Positions 1-12,706 of a stretch of 64,000 nt of DNA are shown here, in pieces. Below the pieces are notes generated by a model that saw only the letters and a program-made list of their open reading frames with translations, searched no databases and had not been told where the DNA came from. The number at the start of each line of letters is the position of its first letter. Within the stretch, counting starts at the first letter, position 1. Source of the DNA: Larimichthys crocea (taxonomy: Eukaryota; Chordata; Actinopteri; Sciaenidae); assembly GCF_000972845.2 (NCBI RefSeq), contig NC_040032.1:10886334-10950333 (forward strand), read 5' to 3'. The position numbers and the translations under genes are program-made.

Positions 1-1311
1 CCTTTAAAAACTTGAGGTTAATGCCGGTGGCACTCGTGTTTCCTAACACTCTCAGCAAAGTCGTAATGTTCTGAATGTAATGGAGTGAGGAGAGGAGAAA
101 GCAAGGACGGTGAATACGGCCAAGACGACAAACGCTGCATTGCCCACGTTTCACACGGACACAGCTCGTGTTCGCAGTAAACCGGGTCCACTGTATGATT
201 CTGCAGGAATGAACCTCACAGGCGTGTTTGTTCAGACTTGAAACCATGTCGTAGCATGGTTGAACTCAAGAATTTTAACTCCAAAGATTACCTCAGAGCC
301 TATCACATACTCCTGTACCAAAGCTCATTTATTTTACTAAAACTCAGCCTCTGTGGAGATTGTTGTTTTAGGGATTTACTACATCCACAATGCATTGCCT
401 GGCCTGACAAAAACAATGTGAAACATAAAAGTTAGAAGGCCACTTTAACTCGAGCTTTTGCTTCTAAGAGAATATAATGAAACCATCAAAGTACCCCTGG
501 TATTGGAAATAATTTGAGTCCATCTAGAAACTAGCTGCACGGTGTCTGTGCGTCTGTAATACATTTTGGACAATATCCTGCCTCCATTAAATATCTTTGT
601 TGTGTTAGATGACCATGCTTGAGGGTTCATTACACAAATGTGTGTTTATTTATATAAATATAAAGAATATGGGTCTATATATCGATATAGGAATATCGGT
701 ATTTGCCCCAAAACTCCAGTATCAGTCTGGCTCTGGTAATCATATGTGATGCTATAACTCGTCTTACATATATGTTTATTTATTTCATTTGTCAGTTATG
801 ATTTGAGAACAAACACTGGCAGAATTATCTCTTAGGATTTTTGATTTTTTTCCTTTCTTTCCAGGGAACAATGTGCTACAGTATGTTCTTTTACCACGAG
901 GAACTCATATGGTTGGGATGAAGGGTGGGCATACAAAGTGCAGGACACCACAGACCAGAGTTCACATCCTCCGGAGTCCTTTGTGTGGTTACTTCGGGCT
1001 TTGGTTTTGGTTAGGGGAAAGATTGTGGTGAAACAAAGTCAATAATAATAAAGTAAACACATTCTATCTCGTGTTTCTCATTGCTGTTGACTTTTTCAAT
1101 ATACAATCAAGACCACGACCTTTGCCTAACCTTATAAGTGCTTTTGTTGCCCAAACACAACCATGACAATCGTGTTTTTATTGCTACGAGTGGATATTGT
1201 ATTGCAGTGAGTATACTGTGGGAAAACTACTGAAATACTGATATGAAAAAATGCAGGAGTTCAGAGTTGCCGTGTCTGGTTATTATTAGAGCTGAATTCT
1301 CGGATTCCAGA

Positions 1312-1498
1312 TCCACAAATTTGAATATTTTCTGGTTTCTTTCGTCCTCTATGACAGTAAACAGAATATTTTCTGGGGATGGGTGGGCAAAAAAAGACAT
1401 GTGATGATGTCACATGACATTTTCACCATTTTCTGACTAAACAACTAATTGATTAATCGAGAAAACGATCAGCAGATGAATCGATAATGAGAATAAGG
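1312..1498 (+). mobile_element. Degenerate MITE, copy 1 of a family found three times here
   Basis: Contains ATATTTTCTGGTTTCTTTCG, then CATTTTCACCATTTTCTG, then ATTGATTAATCGAGAAAACG and ATCGATAATGAGAATAAGG. These blocks recur in the same order at 62128-62488 and, reversed, at 26759-26925. It matches a common teleost non-autonomous DNA-transposon type I recognise, whose terminal repeat reads GATTAATCGA; the termini of this copy are eroded. Confidence 0.7.
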
Positions 1499-4400
1499 AC
1501 AGTATAGTTACTTTTCACGTGTCCAAAGATTTGACGTGCTGTGTAGCATTAGCAGAAAAGCAGAAACAGGGTAACAGGGCACTTTGTATTAGTGTCAGAG
1601 GCATTTCGATCTTTTGGGTACTGATATGAACTTGTATGAATCCAGCAGCACTAAGTCATCTGGGAGGCCGAAAAGCATTAATGAAATATAATAATACAGG
1701 AATAAAACAGTGTAGTCCTTCTTTAATATTTTAAGAGCGACATGCCTGAAACACCATAAAAGATGTAGCCTTCACATGGAAAATGAAATGCACTTCAACT
1801 GAAGCTTGTGCCGTCATAAAATCATGGCACTTTTATAGCGGGGGACAGAACTGCATAAAAAAAAAAAAGTCATTTGCAGCTAATAAGAGCGATCACTAAA
1901 ATGCATTAGGGCAAATTATTCTGTCCTTGCCACTGTACAGTGCTTTTACTGAGGTCTGTTTATAAGCTGCTGTTTCACCCGAGAGTCTGAACACTAACAA
2001 GAGTCTCATCAGGCATCTACAAAGACCACTCGGAGATTAACAGCAAGGTATACAAATGGATCTGAAGAGAAAAGGCGCTTTTGTTAAAGTCTAATGTCAA
2101 AATAAAGGAGCAGCTATAGACTGGGTGGAAAAATATCGTCCTTCAGATCAATGTGTGTCCTGGAGTGCAATAGGCTGAAACATTCAGATGAGACGTGAGT
2201 GGCAGAAAGAGCAACACACTTGAATATTATCTTTGGAGAGGATTTTTTGAAAAATGGAACCGTGCTCCGGTAAATAGCGTTTTGGAGGTCACAACTTCAG
2301 CACAGTTGCATTTCAATTCAAAGTGTGGCAGACTTCAATGGTGCCGCTCTGCCAATAATCAAAGTAGGGTGATTTCAAAAGGCCACCATTTGAAAAAGGA
2401 TAATTTTTCATCTCTCTATTGCGTACTTTTTAAAGTTGTCTTGCCTTATGCTCCCATCCTGCCTCTCGCTGCAGCTCGTCTGTGGATTAATACGGCTGTA
2501 TCCAGTGGAAAAAAACAACGTCGGGAGGTGATCAGAGATGCAAACACGGCACAACAGTGATATAAGTTAGCGTAGTGTTTGCAGAAAATAGCTTCTGTTG
2601 ATGTGTGCTTAGCTGTGAAACTTCTGTCTGTTTGTCTTCAACTCTGTAATAAAAGTTACCCCGACTCAGAGAGAAAGAACAACAGCTTTCCTGCTGGCAG
2701 CAGCACTGCAGTGCTGAAGAAAAAGAAAAACAGCTGGAACTGTACCTGCAATATGGAACAACTGACGTGTGAGAAATAATAATAGTGCGATGGCAGTTTT
2801 GCTGCAAATCAATCTGCACGCCACAACCAAACATTTGCATTTAGCGAGATAAAGCCAATGCCACTTTTATAGACTTTATGTTTGCACACACGTTAATGCA
2901 TGGTGTTATCGGTGTGGAAAAGCAACAGTGACATTTCACTCTTAACTGAGTGTTAAAGAGCAGTGCACTGGGGGAGATCTTCAGTAGTAGTGACACCATT
3001 TTGGCCGATGCATTTATTCATTTTCAAGGCAGGCACAAATATTCAGCCGCACAGTGCTTGGTAGGGATTTTCTCTACTATGATCTGCTGTTGAATTCAAA
3101 TCAAATATTTTCAACCTCACCCAGCTCAGCTGTTACCACGACTCTCAAATATAATAAATTCAGGATTTACTGGCAGGCCTCATATTTCTCTGTGTGAAGC
3201 CCCACTCATTTATTAGGATTATCTACATTCCACCAGAGATAAGAACCGACGGCACAATGAGGTTCAGAGTCTTGTTAAAGGTCTTTAAATGCAGAATATA
3301 TAATAAGCTGTTGCTAATTTGATTTTGTGCTTGATCCTTGAATAATAACCACTGATGTCTAAAAATAACACGTTTTAATTGTTTTTCACTGCAGAAATCA
3401 CAACATCAAACACGATGTATACAGAAGACGTTCGACAGTGGAAGTAGCCTACTTATTCATCTTTGAAATTTCACACACAATGCACTGTATCTACGTGTGC
3501 ATCCTGCTGGAGAAAACCCCCTAAGCTGTCCTCCATTCTATGCTATGACTTCGACTTAGTTTATGGAATGTGTCCCTGCTGGGTTTTCATTTCCTCTGTC
3601 TGAAAAAAAAAGGAATGCAATCAGAGTGCTGATGTTAAAATCATTACCTAATGACTAAAGCCTTTGTATGACTTCTTCCATGCTGTGGCATTCACTGTTC
3701 AAGCACACATCGCGCATTATTGTGTGGAGAGGAGCATTTAGAAAGAAGTTTGTTTGAGGACTGTCTGCCGAGGCCAAGTGAATCAAATGTGCTCAGCCCA
3801 ATCAATCGCCGAATCACACAGGGAGGATTTTTCTTGTAGATATTTTTCTGTTGTGCAGGAGAATTCTTTGATGACATACGAAGAGCAAAGTGCTGCTCAT
3901 ACGCTGTGTAGCAACGCAGGATGTGATGTCTACAAGTATTTTGGAAATATTTAGGGATGTCACAGCCACCAAGAACATTTCTGACTGGCTATGCGTGTCG
4001 GCCTATAGGATAGTATGCATACACATTCTTCAGACATCTTCGCCAGCGAGCAGTCTGAGGCACGGCGAGCTCGTTGTGTGATGCTACTCTTCGTTTGAGT
4101 AGCACGAGGCGCTATGCTGTACCACATTAAGAACCAGCAGCTGCTATGTCCAAAGGATGGCTCCCAGCCAACGACGTAACACGCTGCCAATCAGTTTGGT
4201 AAGGTATAGGGCGAGGGATTCAAAGATAGAAAGCGAATGTTAGTTTGGTCCCTAACTTGGTACATTATGCTGTCAGGAGCTGCTGCGGCTAATCTAAATG
4301 AATTGAAAAATGTTTTCTAGGAGAGGTCTCTTTTGGTCGGTAACTGAGGCAATATCACACGTCAGACAGCTTCGCCGAGAAGCTGCAGGCCTCAGCTGCA

Positions 4401-7248
4401 GATCTTGTATTTTGCATCATCTTCTGTTTAGTTGCTGGTTAATTTGTGCTGATCTCTAGTAAGCAAAATGAACTGAAAGTGACATCAGCCGCGTAGATTT
4501 GCTATACATCAGAGGGATCTCTTTGACACCAAAGCTAGAGCTGTGGCATCGCTACATTTGTTGAGAATTTGAGAATTCATAAATAAAATTGTGTGAAATA
4601 AATTCATGAAAACCAAATAGTGTTGATTTTTTTATTTTCTCTCTACCAAACTGCATCTTTTTAAAGGCGTGAGGGATTCAAGTTCTCGTTGGATCGGTTA
4701 AATCAATCTGAAACCGAGGGACTGTATTTTCAACATCAACACGTCAGCAATAAAGCTCCTGTAACAACACGACACCATCACTATCTTTCCAAACTTATTA
4801 CCCATGCCACAGTCCTATGCTGGATGTGTTTCCGTGACATCTTTATGTCCTTCCAGAAACAAAGCTTCGTGATGTTGACAGTATGGAGGATCATTAAATT
4901 TGCCTGCTGCTTCTCTCGGAGCATAAATCAAGCCAATCCATCTCTCTCCGATCCCACTCCCTGGTGGCTTACTTAGAGCCATGCCAACGCAGCACTGGCT
5001 GTGGAATGAGCAAGGGTAAGCATGCAAGGGCTGTCCTTAAGATGAGCGGTCTGACGGTATAAACAGGCCTCTGCCATCTCTCGAGAGCAATAGGGATCAA
5101 GCGGGCTTAGTGGGCTATGACCTGTGAGGGCCCAGACAGGCCCAAAACATGCAACACAACACAACACGATTGTCTTAAGGATTGCTGCTCTATTGAACAC
5201 GAGAAAACTAGCTTACATCACACTGCTCACGGGCCCGGAACAGGACCTAGATGCACTCCGCTGAGGATACCCAGCAGACTAAAGCCTTATGAATAATTCT
5301 GAACATCCTCCTCTCTGTTTTAAAGTGAGGCCCTCAAAAACAAATTAGACATCCCACAATCTGATTGCCAAGGAAAAGAAATCCTGCAATGTAAGGCCTA
5401 TTAGTCTTACAAGACTGTAAAAAAAAAAAAAAGATCTTCTCAGAAATGATGCATCGGATTCTTCGGGCACCACACAGGGTGGAATTAAAGGGAAAGGCGA
5501 AGGAAACGACAAGACATTTGCTCGTGGTTTAATTTCCTCAATTGCTTTATGGCCATACATAAATGCTTAAATTGGTTTGTAACATATGCTCTCCTCGCTC
5601 TGTTTACTTCCTTCATTTAGTGTGACTGAATCACTTTATTAGTGATTATCCCCCCAAAAGCTGCAGGAACGCACAGCATCACACCTCATCATGTAATTTA
5701 CCCATATAGTAGGAATGGAAATATGCAAATAGTGTCGGAGTATTTTGCAGCACAAGATATGCCCCCGGGCTGCTTGTCCAATGACACAAATCATCAATTA
5801 AGATCTCAGCAGGGTTTGGGGATAAACTAAATTGGCATTATCTCTATCTGACAATATGTAGAGCCGTGTGGGGTACATGACAACAAAGAACAAACATCAG
5901 TGAGGGTGATTGGTAGTGATGCGTTTCGACTCGAAGTGTGTGTTTAAGTGTGCGTGTGTGTGTGCACTTTGCAAATTCATTCCCAGGTGAATTACCCACT
6001 TTGAGACACTGAAGTGAGACACAACAATCTACACAATCATTTGTATAAAAAAGGCAAGAGACCCCCTTTTGGGTCCTTCAACAGCGACTCACGGCGACGA
6101 CAACAGTGTCTTTCAAAGCATTTACTTTCACAGGGGGTGCAAGTTTAGCTCCTCGTGGGATTTTATGCTCAGCACTCTGCACCTGCCGACTGTGTTTGAC
6201 GGAGGGGGGCTAAAGTGGTCTAAATCGCCATTGTGATTTCTCAGGGAAGCAGATGATTAGTAAACAAATGGTTCAGGCATATTTAATTAAGCTAATGTAC
6301 TCTCAGTGCTCTGACTATAGTCTTCACTGCGAGGGGGGGGGGGGTCTTTACTTCAACTCTAAAATACAGTTGTAAAATTTTAACACTCACAGATGACAAA
6401 CTGTAACACTGAGTTATATTTCCTGAACCTTTTCCTGAGCAATGTGTGATTTTTTTTCCCCCTTCTTCAAATTTAGATGCGTTTGCCAATTCTGCGCCTG
6501 TACTGGTACATTTATGTGATATCTGAGGAGCAGAGATCAAAGCTGACAGCAACTGAACAGATGAGTCGACTGGGTTTGACTCACAAAACTACCAGAAAAA
6601 CACACACGGTAAACAAACCCGAGAATCGTGTGTTCGTAAGTGGCGAGATCATTAAAATGGAATCGAACAGGGCCCCAGTTGTTCAAGACAAGCTGTCTTG
6701 AGAGAGACGAGGGGCTCCACGTCTAAATCACACTGACGGCGTTTTTTTTTTTTCTGCCAGTCAAACGTCTCCTATGAGTGAAATAGTCATTCGTGCAATT
6801 GTGGAATAAACTGGTCATCTGAAATAGAAAGCGGTGAGTGGCACACAAAGAGGGCCAGTGTTCAGTCTAGAGAGGTTTTTGCAAGGGCATGGAAGGCTGA
6901 GAGTAAACATCAGACCTCACTGAGATGCAGATAGTTTGAGGAACAGGAACACTTCAATTGAAGATGAATTCACCAAGAAATTCAAAAAGAACCAGACTCC
7001 CCTGTGTGACCTTTTAAAAATACAGTAAATAATTGTATTTTGCTTTACATTTTTCTGTTATAAATACAAAGGGGGGGGAAATGTTTTACTTTGAAAAACA
7101 AACTGAAAACGTCGCCTGTGACAAGGTAAGCATAAGAAAAGAATAAATCCAGCATTATCAAGAGAAAAAAAAACTACATTTCAAACTAGTTTGACATTAG
7201 TGTGCGGCGGTTATTTGTTTATTTTTTGTCACAAACAAACAAAAACAG

Positions 7249-7249
<1 letters not shown>

Positions 7250-7290
<41 letters not shown>
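7250..7290. repeat. (CA)n microsatellite
   Basis: About 20 uninterrupted CA units. No gene nearby. Confidence 0.98.
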
Positions 7291-7292
<2 letters not shown>

Positions 7293-7951
7293 CTGTCTAG
7301 AATAAGATTTATTATAGCCCCCCCAAAAAAATGTGAATTAACTTGGATCAAATGTAAAACACTGAAGTTATTTTATACTGAAAATCCTGTATTACTGTAT
7401 ATTCTTTGCAAACGCATCAACTTTGCCCGTCAAAATAAAAGCCTTTTTTTCCTTTCTTTTTTTTTTTTTGCTCGAATAAACAGCATGGAACTTCAACATT
7501 GGGGGAAATTGCAGTAGCAGCGAAAACAACACAACCAAATATATTTTCATGGTAGATTCACGTTCTCATACATTCGCCGTAAATTTACAAATAAATCAGA
7601 ATGCGATGTGGCATTCCGGTGCTAATTGACAAAGGCCGTAGAAATAATAATAATATTATTAATAATAATAAAACAAGCAGCAGCTTCCTGCAGCTATGCG
7701 CTCATACTGTCCGATCCGCTCCACTGTTCATCATTATTAGTCTGTAAATTACAACCGTTTGCACAAAAGCATCCGCCGCGAAATGCAACACATCCTACAC
7801 ACAAACATTACCGAGAGATTTTTTTTTTCAAAATAAAATTAGAGGAAAAAAAAAAGAAAGAAAGAAAGAAAGAAAGAAAATCCAAACGCCGCATCAAGCA
7901 AAAAGAACGAAAAAAAAAATCCACTGGTCTTTCAGTCCAGCACAAAAATGC

Positions 7952-8114
7952 ATCTCCTCTCTTTCCCTCTCTCTTTTTTCTCCCCCCCCTCGACTCCCCC
8001 CCTCCCTTCCTTTCTCTCTCCCTCTCTCTCTCTCTCACCCTCCCTCTCTCTCTCTCTTTCCCTCCCTCTCTCCCTCTCTCTCTCTCTCTCTGTGTGTCTC
8101 TCTCTCTCTCTCTC
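7952..8114. repeat. Long compound polypyrimidine (CT)n tract
   Basis: About 160 bp of CT, CCCT and CCTT units with almost no purines. A (GAAA)n tract of opposite strand bias lies just before it (7855-7880). The long frames across it are low-complexity artefacts. It lies 145 bp downstream (minus strand) of the candidate CRE exon. Confidence 0.95.
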
Positions 8115-8258
8115 ACTCTGGCCTGGCTGGCTGGCTGTCTGACTGTATGAATAATGTCCTGCCTTTTGTAATGAAGGGGGGGTAAAGGGGAAAAAAGGAC
8201 GCTGAAGTGGTAAAGCCCTGCTCCCATGCACTGACATTGAAAATGAATGACAGCTTAC

Positions 8259-8400
8259 CTGCATGCCAATCTTCATCAGACTGACACTGGGCTGACAGCA
8301 CAGCCTATACTCCTCCACACAGCCGGTGACGTCAGCCATGCCAGGCCCCTCCCACCTCAATCTCCATCTCCAGCTCCCCATTTTCCCAGCACCGGGCTGC
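8259..8400 (-). other. Candidate 5' noncoding exon and promoter of a minus-strand gene (pknox2 by synteny)
   Basis: On the minus strand GGCATGCAG is followed by an excellent donor GTAAGC (donor GT at 8258-8257). A full palindromic CRE, TGACGTCA, sits just upstream at 8327-8334, and the CT/GA tract lies downstream in the presumed intron. In human, PKNOX2 lies next to TMEM218 and diverges from it; the same arrangement here would put its first, untranslated exon in this place, with the rest to the left of the window. No PKNOX2 protein sequence is visible, so the gene name is inference only. Confidence 0.35.
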
Positions 8401-8499
8401 TGATGCCTTCCAGTGTCCGTGGGAAATACGGCAATCGGATGTGAGGCTTCAGGAGGAAGGAGGGTAACCCCCAGCAAACATCTAGGGGGGAGGAAATTA

Positions 8500-9434
8500 A
8501 TCATACTGGTTCAAAGCATTGACAGGGAGGTTTTATTCATCCTGCATGATTTGGTCATTTTCGATAAGCTTGAATGATTTCAGCTAAACAAAAGACTCGT
8601 CACCTCAATAACCACAAATCCACTAGAAATGCAAGCAGGAGACCGACACGACAACTTATTCAGTCCCTTCATTTGCTTCCAGTTTGTCTGTGAGAGTGAG
8701 GCAACAGCATCCCTGAGAGGAGAAGGGCTGGATGTGACACAGGTGGAGAGAAAACCTTCAGTTACATATAAGACAGATAAAAAACAAAAAACAAAACAGG
8801 GTTTGTATTCGATGTTGCAAGAAAAAGAAAAAAAACCCGGATGAATCATTGTTTATTTTCCCTGATCTCTTTATGCTCAGACACTGAACTGCAGTCAGGA
8901 AGAAATACATAACTACATTTCAACATTTGATTATCTATTTCATCATCTGATCTGGATTGTTCAGGTTTACCGGTGACTAAAACAAGACCATGAGGTTTAC
9001 CAGTCTGTGTCTATGAGAAGAAAATAATGCCTGTGCTCTTATCATTACTCTGACAGTCATGTACCTTTAATTAGCCTGATTTTGGTGATTCCAGGTGAAC
9101 TTAATTAGGAAACCAAACTCCTCGCACAGTCTGGTGTGAGATAGTTTTAGGTTTTTCTTTGTTTTTACTCTTACTATTGGTTGCTATAGTGTTTTTTGTT
9201 TTAGCATCCAGACCTCCTGGACTATGTAAATGATTAATAAATGCTGGATTCATGGATCTTACGAGGGTCACTTAAAGGCAACACGTCTTCTTTCCAGTAA
9301 GCGCGTACACGTGTACGTGCACACGCAAGCAAACGCACTTGCCTTTTTGAATCGCGGATCTGGCCAGCCCCCTGTCGGTCTGCATTAACTATTACATTCA
9401 TCACAAACACAGACAGGTGGGGACGGTGGGTAGC

Positions 9435-9480
<46 letters not shown>

Positions 9481-10180
9481 GTGTCAGTGTGTTTATTATT
9501 TCTGGGTGATGATGGCTTCCACATGCAGTGCTGCAAAGAGCAGCTTAGATAAAGATTTTAAACTAACACACAAGAAGTGATTTCATATCTGATCCATATC
9601 CACTTGTTCATATTATATATAACGACGTATTACAGGTAAAACTCTTTTACTCTTACATTAATATTATTATTTATATCATGGTCACTTACTTTTTGTAATA
9701 TTATTTTTATTATTGTCACTACTCTTGCAATAATATTTATTATTTGTACAATACTCTTACAATACAATACAATACTCTTTTTTACATCATGCCACTTTTA
9801 TCCTCAGTACTTGTCTGTTTTGAAGGTTGATTGTTTCTCGTGTTAATGTAGGTTACAGATATTTCTGTCTGTTTATTGATTTGTTTTTTTGCATTTCTAC
9901 TTTTTTCTAATTCTGTAGTGTTTGCTACACTTTGCTCTGCTGCTGTAACAAGTAAAATGAATGAATAAAGTAAATCTAATCTAATCAGTGCTGCAAAGAG
10001 GAGCTTAGATAAAGATTTTAACACACAAGCAGTGATTTCATACATTACATATATATAAACGCATGCTGATTTAAATGCAGAACAGACTGGATACATTGTT
10101 GTTGTCTTTCCTTTCAGTATCGACGCGTATGATTGGCTCTCCTTGAGTCGGACGGTATCCAATCAGATTCCAGTTTGCTG
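8500..10180. other. Intergenic stretch between the CRE exon and tmem218
   Basis: No gene recognised. It contains a (CA)n repeat (9439-9478), a 14-bp palindrome CGTACACGTGTACG at 9304-9317, and an AT-rich insert flanked by long direct repeats (9526-10042). Confidence 0.6.
9526..10042. mobile_element. AT-rich retroposon-like insert flanked by about 60-bp direct repeats
   Basis: Segment 9526-9588 recurs at 9986-10042 (both begin CAGTGCTGCAAAGAG), with two substitutions and one 5-nt indel. The 397 bp between them ends with AATAAAGTAAATCTAATCTAATC, resembling the simple 3' tail of fish non-LTR retroposons. Either this is a retroposon with an unusually long target duplication, or a tandem duplication that later diverged. 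No coding capacity remains. Confidence 0.5.
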
Positions 10181-10458
10181 TCACCAGGAAGCAGACGACG
10201 CTTGGAAACGCTTTGTCCAGCACGTAAACAAAGAACCGGAACTGTCGGGTTACCGGACGGCCCGGTTTGTTTTTAACGGGAGAAATCTGATTTTTAAGCG
10301 GCCACACGACGCAGCTGTCGGCCTGACTTCACCCTCACAGCGGTGGACGTTAAACCGAGCTTAACCCGGCACGGCTCGGCTCGATAATGCCGTTAACGTC
10401 ACGTGTTTGTACCCGGTTCACACGGTAACGTTTCCTCCGTCTCTCTGACTAACCGGAC
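10180..10458 (+). promoter_or_regulatory. tmem218 proximal promoter and 5' UTR, CpG-rich
   Basis: Base composition changes abruptly here to CpG-rich sequence, running from about 10180 into exon 1, in otherwise AT-rich DNA. There is no TATA box. A palindromic E-box CACGTG lies at 10400-10405 and overlaps an ACGTCA half-CRE at 10396-10401, about 55 bp before the ATG. This is typical of a TATA-less housekeeping or ciliary gene promoter. The transcription start cannot be placed from sequence alone. Confidence 0.5.
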
Positions 10459-12534
10459 ATGGCCAGCACCGTGTTACAGGTCGGTACCGGCGTGTTTGTC
10501 ATCGCCATGGTTTGGATCGCGGCTCTGGTGTTCGGGACGATGCTGCTGAGAGCGTCCGGGTCAGCCAGGTGAGACACACACACACACCTGTACCTTTCCA
10601 ACCTGGAGCCTCTTCTCCCAGGTAGAGAGACAATAAAACATGTTCTGCAACAAATACTCCGACCTAAAGACACATTTCGTGCTCCTATAGTTTTAATACT
10701 AAATCATGCTTTTAAGGTGAATTCAAACAGAAAGGCTGAGCTCAGGTGTGTCTGTGCAGGTGAGTGCTGGACTTCCTGTCACCCTCCCCTCCCACTTACA
10801 AAAATCCTGTTAGAAGATATTTACATAAAGAGTCCTTGCATTAGCTCAGAAACAGGTGGATAGACCGAGGACAGGTAAATGACTTTTCCCTTATGTATGC
10901 AATCAAAGGTAAACAACCCATTTTTGATAACACCTGGGATCCCTTTGGAAACTTTCTTTCGAATAAAGACTGGTCTGGTTTGGTGGAAACACCTGGGGAT
11001 GACCTGTAAGTACTGTCTGGAGTAGACTGACCACTTTCTAATGTTTCTGTAATGCACAGGATCAGTTAGGGATGCACGATATTTATCGGACCGATAAAAT
11101 ATCGGCCGATATGGGAAGAAATTACGTCATTTTTTATCGACCCCATAGGTTCATTTTAACTAGGGCTGCCACGATTAGTCGATTAGTCGCGATTATGTCG
11201 ACGAACAAAATCGTCGACAACTATCGGCATCAGACCTGACTGTACCGTAAATGATACCATAACACAGACCCTCCAGGAATTCACGATGTTGCGATTTGCA
11301 ACTTCAACGCCACTCTAGTGAATCCCCGTGAATTCAGGGCGGTGTTGCAATTTTAACCAATTACCGCGATTTTTAAGCAAATTCTGCGCAGTTCTGGATT
11401 GAACTCGGCGGGTTAGGGATGGCCACATGATGCGGCAGGATCCCCTCGTGGGACCTCTCCCCGGCGTTGGCTGGCCTCTGGGTCGGCATGGAAAGACTCT
11501 GGGGCGAAGGTGGCTCACGGCTCCGCGAGCTTTACAGCGCCCGGCAACCCGCCCCTCTCCGGGACAGTCAATTTACATATGATCCGATTAGTCGACTAAT
11601 CGAAAAAATAATCGGTGATTAGTCGACTATCAAAATAATCGTTTGTGGCAGCCCTAATTTTAACCGATAAAAGATCCGATAAATTTATGAAACTGGGGAA
11701 ATTGTTTGCAGGCTGAGTCGCCCTGAAGCCTGAAGACTAATAATGAACATGTCGGTTTTCGGTATCGGTAGAAATTTTTCATATCATGCATCACTAGGAT
11801 CAGTGTATGGTTGGTTTTGTATTTATTCTCCTCCATTTGTATTTCTGTTTACTTATTATTGATTATTGATTTATATTTATTATTCGTGTTGCCGGTTTGT
11901 TGTTATGTCTTGTTCGTGAAATGAAGACGGTTCTACGCGCTTTGGGGCACAGTTTGAAGCCTCAGTAGTTATATGTATGTGTATGTGTATGTGTCTGAAA
12001 ATTAATAAAGACATTGTTGGAGAAAAAAAAAGATATTTGCATAAATTGATGAGTCATTGCCAGATTCCTGCTAAATTTGTAAATAGCTTCACATGTGGCT
12101 TTGGTACAATCTGTTGTAGATTTATCAGGCAGCACTTTAATTCAATAAAATCATAGATCTGACTATTGAACACAGTGTTGAAGAACTGTGTTGAACACCT
12201 TCTCCTGGATTTCACACAGGAAGGTTGCAGCTCTGATATGTTTTGCCACCTTAATATTTTGTCGTCACATTAGTGCGGTGTCTTTCCATGGACCACGACG
12301 ACACTAAAGTCAGTAAACGTTTGCTTGTATTGCTCTGTGGCAGCACACACTGTGCACGTGGCGTGAGCCGCGGTTACAGTAAAGTTTAAATGGGCTGAAA
12401 CACGGCGCTGTCGACTTGATTAGAAAGTTAACAACTCGCGAACGCCGCTGTTTTGATTGCTGCTTCATAATGACATTATCCTCAGATAACCCAGCGTCTA
12501 AATCAGCAGTCCTTTGTGTTATCCTCTTTGTTTG

Positions 12535-12579
<45 letters not shown>

Positions 12580-12706
12580 GCCAGGTTAGGCGTTATCCCT
12601 GTCTTCCTCCTGGCTCTCACCATCACTCTGGCACTGGTGTTTTTCCCTCGCAGCCCCGAGACAACTCCCCCCTTCAAAGAGATAGAGGTGAGCTCCATGC
12701 ACTGAG

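Larger units (their letters stand above)
1..8258. other. No coding exon recognised; probable intron/intergenic DNA
   Basis: All open frames here are short, without splice-compatible partners or recognisable domains. The stretch holds a degenerate MITE copy (1312-1498), a CA repeat (7250-7290), A/G and C/T tracts (7850-8114), and some low-repeat sequence with homeodomain/octamer-type words, for example ATGCAAAT near 5722 and CATCAATTAA near 5793. If the exon at 8.26 kb belongs to pknox2, this is its first intron. Confidence 0.5.
10569..12584 (+). other. tmem218 intron 1
   Basis: Contains the nested hAT elements (11067-11796), an AT-rich retroposon-like stretch ending in AATTAATAAAGACATTG near 12000, and a (GT)20 repeat abutting the exon 2 acceptor. 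No other gene seen. Confidence 0.85.

Noticed and set aside
7626..8504. Long overlapping open frames on both strands
   Set aside because: They are produced by GAAA and CT tracts; the translated products are low-complexity Ser/Leu or Arg/Glu runs with no domain.
10170..10440. RFX X-box in the tmem218 promoter (expected for a cilia gene)
   Set aside because: GTCACC and GGTAAC half-sites occur but not at X-box spacing, so I do not claim a site.
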